Assembly (NCBI RefSeq): GCF_021295315.1
Contig: NZ_JAIMJA010000026.1
Location: forward strand, 1 to 56,942
Direction: 5' to 3'
Length of the DNA: 56,942 bases
Origin: Motilimonas cestriensis
GTDB lineage: Bacteria; Pseudomonadota; Gammaproteobacteria; Enterobacterales; CBDFNC01
Of this stretch, positions 52,981-56,942 are shown in pieces (within the stretch, counting starts at the first letter, position 1; each line of letters begins with the position of its first letter). The position numbers and the translations under genes were made by a program. The notes below the pieces were generated by a model. That model was given only the letters and a program-made list of their open reading frames with translations, did not search any database and had not been told where the DNA came from.

Positions 52981-54282
52981 TTACCTGTATTGATGTAATT
53001 GCGTCAATATTGCCGCAAAACTCGGCCTTTGTGCCATATTCTCATTCATACACGCCTTAGCTACTTCACTTAAGTTAGCTTTAAGCTCAGGCTGACCAGT
53101 GGTCACTTGGCCTAGCAAATCATCCAACAAGCAGCCAAAGGCGCGCACTTCAATGGCTTGCATTGCCTGTTGCTGCCCAGTGCTTAGTTTGTTTAAGTTA
53201 GTCGCTGCGCCAAAGTCGCCAAACAAAATATCGCTGTGCAGATTCATTAAAATATTGTGGGCGTAAATGTCGCCGTGGCTGACCCCTTGCTGATGCATAT
53301 GCGCTAAGGTGTCGGCCATTTGTTGGGCAATGCTTAAAATCTGCTTGGGGCTAAATTGTGTTCCTTCCACAAAAGTGTCGCGGGTGCAGCTTTGCAAGGA
53401 AGGGGGTAAGCCAAGGTTGGTAAACTGTGGCGGGATCAGCTCCATCACCAGAGCGAGTTGATCGGCTTGATCAACTTGGCCTAGCACTTTTATCAGATTG
53501 GGATGTTCGCCAGTGGTTAGGCAGCAATTAAGCTCATCACTGGGATAGCCGTCACTGGTAATGCCGCCTTTGAACACTTTTACCGCTACTTCATTTATCT
53601 GCTCGCCCTGCGTGAGTTGAGCGCGATAGATAATTCCTGATGCCCCTTGCCCTAACACTTCGGCTAATTGGTATTGGCTCGGGTCGAGGGTTAACACAGT
53701 GCTATTTTCACTGTGTTCAACATGGCTAAATTCATTACCCGAAAACGCCAGCCATGCCAGTTTTGGCAAGTTTAACAACCAATCGGGCACTGTGCTTAAG
53801 CGGTTTGCAGATAAGCGCACTAACTCTAGATTGCGACAACCTTCCATCGACTCAGGCAGGCTGGTGAGTTGATTACCGGCAAGGGCTAATTTTTGTAGCC
53901 GATGTAACTCGCCCATGCGTGCGGGCAGCTGCTCAATTTGATTGTCGGTTAAAATCAACCAGCGCGTTTGCAATGGTAAAGATGCGGAAGATACTTGTTT
54001 GATTTGATTAGACTTAAAGCCAATCATTTCCAGTTGTGGGCATTGCCCTAACGACTCAGGTAAATGCTCGAAACGGTTGTTAGAGGCAAAGATGATTTTC
54101 AATTGGTGCAATTGATGCAAATCGTCAGGCAGCTCAGACAGTTGATTGTTAGAGATATCGAGAATTTCTAAACTGTCGGCTAAGGTAAAAATTTCACGCG
54201 GGAACTCGGTTAAGTCCTCGGCTAATTGCAGACGCTTGCAGCCCGCTAATTGACCTGATTTAAGTTGAGCTAAGGTGTGCAC
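52981..54282 (-). CDS. Leucine-rich-repeat protein kinase-like protein
   Basis: A 433-residue cytosolic protein with about eight LRRs (LPESLGQCPQLEMIGFKSN, LPARMGELHRLQKLALAGN; about residues 15-200) joined to an Hanks-type kinase domain (about 210-430). The glycine loop LGQGASGIIY, VAVKVFKG lysine and DFGAAT are present. The catalytic loop is HGDIYAHN, with Asp kept and Arg of HRD replaced by Gly. GTG 54282 has GGAG eight bases ahead and matches family starts; the frame is open to ATG 54348. Function unknown; the family occurs in many Proteobacteria. Confidence 0.88.
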   Translation of the reverse strand: MHTLAQLKSGQLAGCKRLQLAEDLTEFPREIFTLADSLEILDISNNQLSELPDDLHQLHQLKIIFASNNRFEHLPESLGQCPQLEMIGFKSNQIKQVSSASLPLQTRWLILTDNQIEQLPARMGELHRLQKLALAGNQLTSLPESMEGCRNLELVRLSANRLSTVPDWLLNLPKLAWLAFSGNEFSHVEHSENSTVLTLDPSQYQLAEVLGQGASGIIYRAQLTQGEQINEVAVKVFKGGITSDGYPSDELNCCLTTGEHPNLIKVLGQVDQADQLALVMELIPPQFTNLGLPPSLQSCTRDTFVEGTQFSPKQILSIAQQMADTLAHMHQQGVSHGDIYAHNILMNLHSDILFGDFGAATNLNKLSTGQQQAMQAIEVRAFGCLLDDLLGQVTTGQPELKANLSEVAKACMNENMAQRPSFAAILTQLHQYR

Positions 54283-54643
54283 TGGCGCTTCTCCCGAGTA
54301 AAAAAAGCGCCATGATAGCCCAGTTTTGGGTGAAACTGAAAACAGCATCTCTGGCAGAGGCGCAGGCTGGGGTCTGGGGCGTATCCAGAGAAAGGCACCC
54401 AGACTAAGCGCGGTTAAGGCTCAAGGCAGCAATTGGCTTAATCTGAGTTTTGTATAGGCAAAATAGTATGAAACGCTGGGAATAGACCCAAACAAAACCC
54501 TGTAAATAATTCTAAGCCAGAAGTCCTTAAGGTTGTTTGGGTATATATCCCTATACGCTTTGCGTTTTCATCCCTGAAAACGAAATTTTGCAGTAAAACA
54601 TACTTTATCCGCTCGTAATCAGCTTAGGCAAAACTAAGGTTAT
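54283..54643. repeat. Intergenic region holding a copy of the MITE-like sequence
   Basis: Positions 54551-54604 (CTATACGCTTTGCG through ATACT) repeat 35863-35917 with only a few differences. The rest of the stretch has no gene. The left arm of the inverted repeat seen at 35826 is not preserved here, only TATATATCC. Confidence 0.65.
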
Positions 54644-55060
54644 TTAGCCTCTCAACTCTGGTGGTAGAGCATCAAACTTTGGCACATCAACGGGGAATAT
54701 TGCCCATGGTGGGGCGGATGATGCGTAGATTGACATCTTGGGATTGAACTTATTATTTTTCAATGAAGTTGCTGATACAGAGTAAAAATTGCCCGCAGTT
54801 ACCTCAGCACACAAAGTTGTGCTACAAGTACCGCAGAACTTATAATTTACGTCTTTACCTGAATTACCAGCTCGCGTATAAGTTGAAGGTGCGCCTTTAG
54901 TAAATTTAAAATTATCTCTTGCCACCCAGAGCCCAAACCATTTATCCGATCCAGTGAGCGCTTGGCACTCCTTGCAATAGCAAAAAATAGAGTTAATCGG
55001 GTCGTTATAAAAGCAAAATTCAATGTCGCCGCAGCGACAGCTTCCAGTATGTATCTCCAT
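54644..55060 (-). CDS. GFA-family (glutathione-dependent formaldehyde-activating-like) zinc protein
   Basis: A 138-residue protein of the GFA/CENP-V fold. The cysteine pairs are GSCRCG, FCYCKEC, and FCGTC, giving the two zinc sites of the family. Most members are not the true formaldehyde enzyme, so the reaction is unknown. ATG 55060 has GGAG eight bases ahead. It is divergent from a TetR-family gene with a palindrome between them, suggesting control by that repressor. Confidence 0.9.
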   Translation of the reverse strand: MEIHTGSCRCGDIEFCFYNDPINSIFCYCKECQALTGSDKWFGLWVARDNFKFTKGAPSTYTRAGNSGKDVNYKFCGTCSTTLCAEVTAGNFYSVSATSLKNNKFNPKMSIYASSAPPWAIFPVDVPKFDALPPELRG

Positions 55061-55160
55061 GTGTAATCTCCGATTTGATTGATATTTAACGACAATATCG
55101 TAATAAATATTTATTTCTAACTTCGTTACCAAAGGTGGCATTTCATCTTAGAGCGAGTTT

Positions 55161-55184
55161 TATATATGATAAATAACATATATA
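55161..55184. promoter_or_regulatory. Operator palindrome between the GFA and TetR genes
   Basis: TATATATG-N8-CATATATA is a perfect eight-base inverted repeat, 24 bases in all, in the 145-base spacer between divergent genes. Size and position suit a TetR dimer site. Confidence 0.6.
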
Positions 55185-55205
55185 GTCGTATTCAGATAAA
55201 GCCCA

Positions 55206-55787
55206 ATGCCATATACAGAGACGCACAAAAACAAAACCCGAGAGAAAATTCTTGATAGCTCTTTCAGACTTTTTGCAATAAAAGGCTTTGAGGGCGTTAC
55301 AATCGATGATTTGATGAGTAACTGCGGGCTTACTCGAGGCGGGTTTTATGCGCATTTCACGAGCAAAGCAGAACTTTACCGTGAGGCACTAAAATTTAGA
55401 GCCTGCAGCACGAAACTGGCCGGCCTTAAACCAGAGGGCACCACCAATAAACAGTGGTTGTCTTTGCTGTTAAATACATACCTGAGCTTGGAGCATGTGA
55501 GGGGAGAGCGCTCGTTGACTTGTCCATTAGCCTTCCTCGCCACAGATATCAACATGCAGGATAACGCAATAAAAGCAGCTTATGCCGATGTTTACTATGG
55601 AATGAATACAGCAATTATGGAGTACGCGAGTAGTTATTGCGACTGCGACGAACAAGATATTTTGTCAGTTACAGCAATGATGATTGGTGCTGTCGCCATA
55701 GCTAGAACGCTTCAGAGTCAAGATTCGATTGAGAGTTTACTCGAAGCGTGCAGACGAGAAGTAGGTGTGAAATTGGGTGGAATATAA
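55206..55787 (+). CDS. TetR-family transcriptional regulator
   Basis: A 193-residue regulator. The N-terminal helix-turn-helix has REKILDSSFRLFAIKGFEGVT then DDLMSNCGLTRGGFYAHFTSKAEL. The C-terminal effector domain contains cysteine-rich segments (SYCDCDEQD). It probably represses itself and the divergent GFA gene through the palindrome at 55161-55184. The inducer is unknown. Confidence 0.92.
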   Translation: MPYTETHKNKTREKILDSSFRLFAIKGFEGVTIDDLMSNCGLTRGGFYAHFTSKAELYREALKFRACSTKLAGLKPEGTTNKQWLSLLLNTYLSLEHVRGERSLTCPLAFLATDINMQDNAIKAAYADVYYGMNTAIMEYASSYCDCDEQDILSVTAMMIGAVAIARTLQSQDSIESLLEACRREVGVKLGGI

Positions 55788-55844
55788 CGAGCCTGTAGAA
55801 TTTATCTTAAAACAAAGGGGCCAGATCTTGTTTTTTGAAGTTTT

Positions 55845-55979
55845 CTAAGTTGTGGCGTAGCCATATCGAACGCCGCTTGCAGAAACAAACACGCCTTTTT
55901 TTCGCCGCTCGTTACCGGCTTTCACTTGGCCATGGGCAGGAAATTCAACAGCGTAAGCCGTGACCGCTTGTTCCGTGGC
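55845..55979 (-). mobile_element. IS481-like transposase fragment (degenerate)
   Basis: On the minus strand 45 codons read AVTAYAVEFPAHGQVKAG then NERRKKGVFVSASGVR, the characteristic early segment of IS481-type integrases (usually HGQxxxSNELRKxGVFVS-SGVR). It is bounded by stops and has no start codon. It is a remnant. Confidence 0.6.
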
Positions 55980-56125
55980 TTAGTCAACACGGTTCTTTAG
56001 ATTGGGAGCTCGACGAGACTTATCAATGAGCGTATGAAATTAAGAATTAAGTGGACCACTTAAAAACAGGAGATGTGACAAGCTTCAAATTTAGGAGGGT
56101 GCTGTTTATTTCATTTTATGCCAAA

Positions 56126-56284
56126 CAAGGTTATAAAACGGCGGTAGGCATCGGCTTGTCTAAGTTCTTCGATGAAGTTAACCACGACTTGCTGATAAAT
56201 CGCATTGGCCGTAAGATCAAAAACAAAGCACTGATGCGCTTACTACCTGATTATGTGGCTATACAGCTATTTACTTTCACCTGA
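56126..56284 (+). pseudogene. Group II intron reverse transcriptase/maturase fragment
   Basis: The frame reads GYKTAVGIGLSKFFDEVNHD then LLINRIGRKIKNKALMRLL, the conserved block (usual form GxxxVVDLDLxxFFDxVNHD) of group II intron-encoded reverse transcriptases. The YADD catalytic motif and flanking domains are missing, and the frame ends after about 50 residues. It is a dead fragment. Confidence 0.75.
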
Positions 56285-56286
56285 TT

Positions 56287-56610
56287 CTACATTCGATTTT
56301 TTACAGATAATAAAGAGCAGAAAGTGAATAATACTCCACACCAAGTTGCAAATGTCCAAATCGCGGGCTCAAGTTCATGCCAACCAGTAATATTTATAAC
56401 GGCAAAATAGAATAGCCCCAATGAGATAAGTGGTAATAAAAATAAAGAGTAAAAGAGCAACATAATTAAATTTGACAATAGCTTTTGATACATATTTTCT
56501 GTTTCAGATCTAAATTCAATAAGGCTAAAAATACATTGCGTAGATAGAAACAAAAGAAAAACTTGTAATAAAGTCCAACCAAAGGCAGCAAGAATAGCAA
56601 TCCACAGCAT
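56287..56610 (-). CDS. Small hypothetical membrane protein
   Basis: A 107-residue protein with three hydrophobic helices (about 1-25, 45-72, 80-100). ATG 56610 has GGGAGAG six bases ahead, better than the longer frame from 56643. No family was recognised. It sits beside mobile-element debris and may be horizontally acquired. Confidence 0.6.
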   Translation of the reverse strand: MLWIAILAAFGWTLLQVFLLFLSTQCIFSLIEFRSETENMYQKLLSNLIMLLFYSLFLLPLISLGLFYFAVINITGWHELEPAIWTFATWCGVLFTFCSLLSVKNRM

Positions 56611-56887
56611 TATAAGCTCTCCCAAATATAAGATCACTGACACATCGCGCTAAGCTCAGGCATTTTGCTGGCAGCTGTTTATTTTAATAAGGTAGAGCGC
56701 GGGCGAAAAGCTGGGACACCTACCAAAATAAATAGGCAATCTTATACCAAGCCACCACAACAATTGCCAAATCTTATTTACTGATTAGCGACTAGATCAT
56801 CTGCTGATGCTTCGTTCTGAGGAATCCCCTGATGATTTCATTAAAAATCATAAATTTAAGTAGAATGGCATCTTTCCGTATGATCTA
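56611..56887. other. End-of-window intergenic region
   Basis: No gene or known element was seen. TAGATCAT (56793-56800) and ATGATCTA (56880-56887) form an eight-base inverted repeat around about 80 bases. Its purpose is unknown. Confidence 0.4.
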
Positions 56888-56942
56888 ATGAATTCGCCAA
56901 AACACAAAAAACCAAACAGAAAGATGCGCGAACTTAAGATTT
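56888..56942 (+). CDS. Possible start of a gene running out of the window
   Basis: An ATG opens a basic frame (MNSPKHKKPNRKM) that stays open for 18 codons to the window end. There is no clear ribosome site, so this is weak. Confidence 0.2.
   Translation, partial: MNSPKHKKPNRKMRELKI

Overview
The window is chromosomal DNA from a marine-type gammaproteobacterium, most like the Alteromonadales and relatives. The evidence is the close match of MetA, MetH, IlvC, PyrBI, UbiK and AcuI to their enterobacterial and marine gammaproteobacterial forms, a PEP-CTERM protein-sorting locus, an eptA-type lipid A gene, and moderate base composition with dense paired gene blocks. The species cannot be named from sequence alone. 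No CRISPR array, tRNA, intact insertion sequence or prophage was seen. The first bases look like the 3' end of a 5S rRNA followed by the operon terminator.

Layout. 0.1-6.3 kb: an HD-GYP phosphodiesterase, then metA behind a three-box MetJ operator, and cobalamin-dependent metH. 6.4-16.2 kb: the most distinctive block, a PEP-CTERM/exosortase satellite locus. It holds a rubredoxin too short to be found easily, a PrsT-like TPR lipoprotein, a PEP-CTERM protein with a sigma-54 promoter and a 5'-UTR hairpin, a FeeM/LuxI-like N-acyl amino acid synthase, a vanillyl-alcohol-oxidase-type flavoprotein and a second PrsT-like TPR lipoprotein. The exosortase itself is elsewhere. 16.2-18.3 kb: cbiB and cobD, which build the cobinamide side chain and fit the cobalamin need of MetH. 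18.3-22 kb: an Lrp-type regulator, pyrBI, and an ECF sigma/anti-sigma/small membrane protein operon. 22-25.6 kb: dacB, a DUF2064 transferase and a diguanylate cyclase, the last two meeting over a degenerate tandem duplication.

25.8-35.8 kb: acuI, csdA-csdE with tcdA (sulfur transfer and ct6A tRNA modification), dgkA-eptA with dgkA broken by an in-frame TGA, ilvC/ilvY divergent around IlvY-like sites, an AAC(3)-family acetyltransferase and ubiK. 36-43.7 kb: a CpdB lipoprotein, ogt with a duplicated gene tail in its leader, two lipoproteins (one MalM-like), a small membrane protein and a PhoD-like phosphatase. 44-51.4 kb: two large secreted proteins, a chitin-binding/Ig/PL14-like lyase and a hemopexin-repeat purple-acid-phosphatase-like protein, separated by yjbR and an orphan fetB.

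51.6-56.9 kb: soxR with a textbook 19-bp-spacer SoxR promoter driving a degenerate SDR protein, a leucine-rich-repeat kinase, a divergent TetR/GFA pair around a palindrome, and a mobile-element graveyard (IS481-like transposase and group II intron RT fragments). Many starts were moved inward from the longest open frame because a Shine-Dalgarno sequence and family alignments favour the inner codon; several are TTG or GTG.
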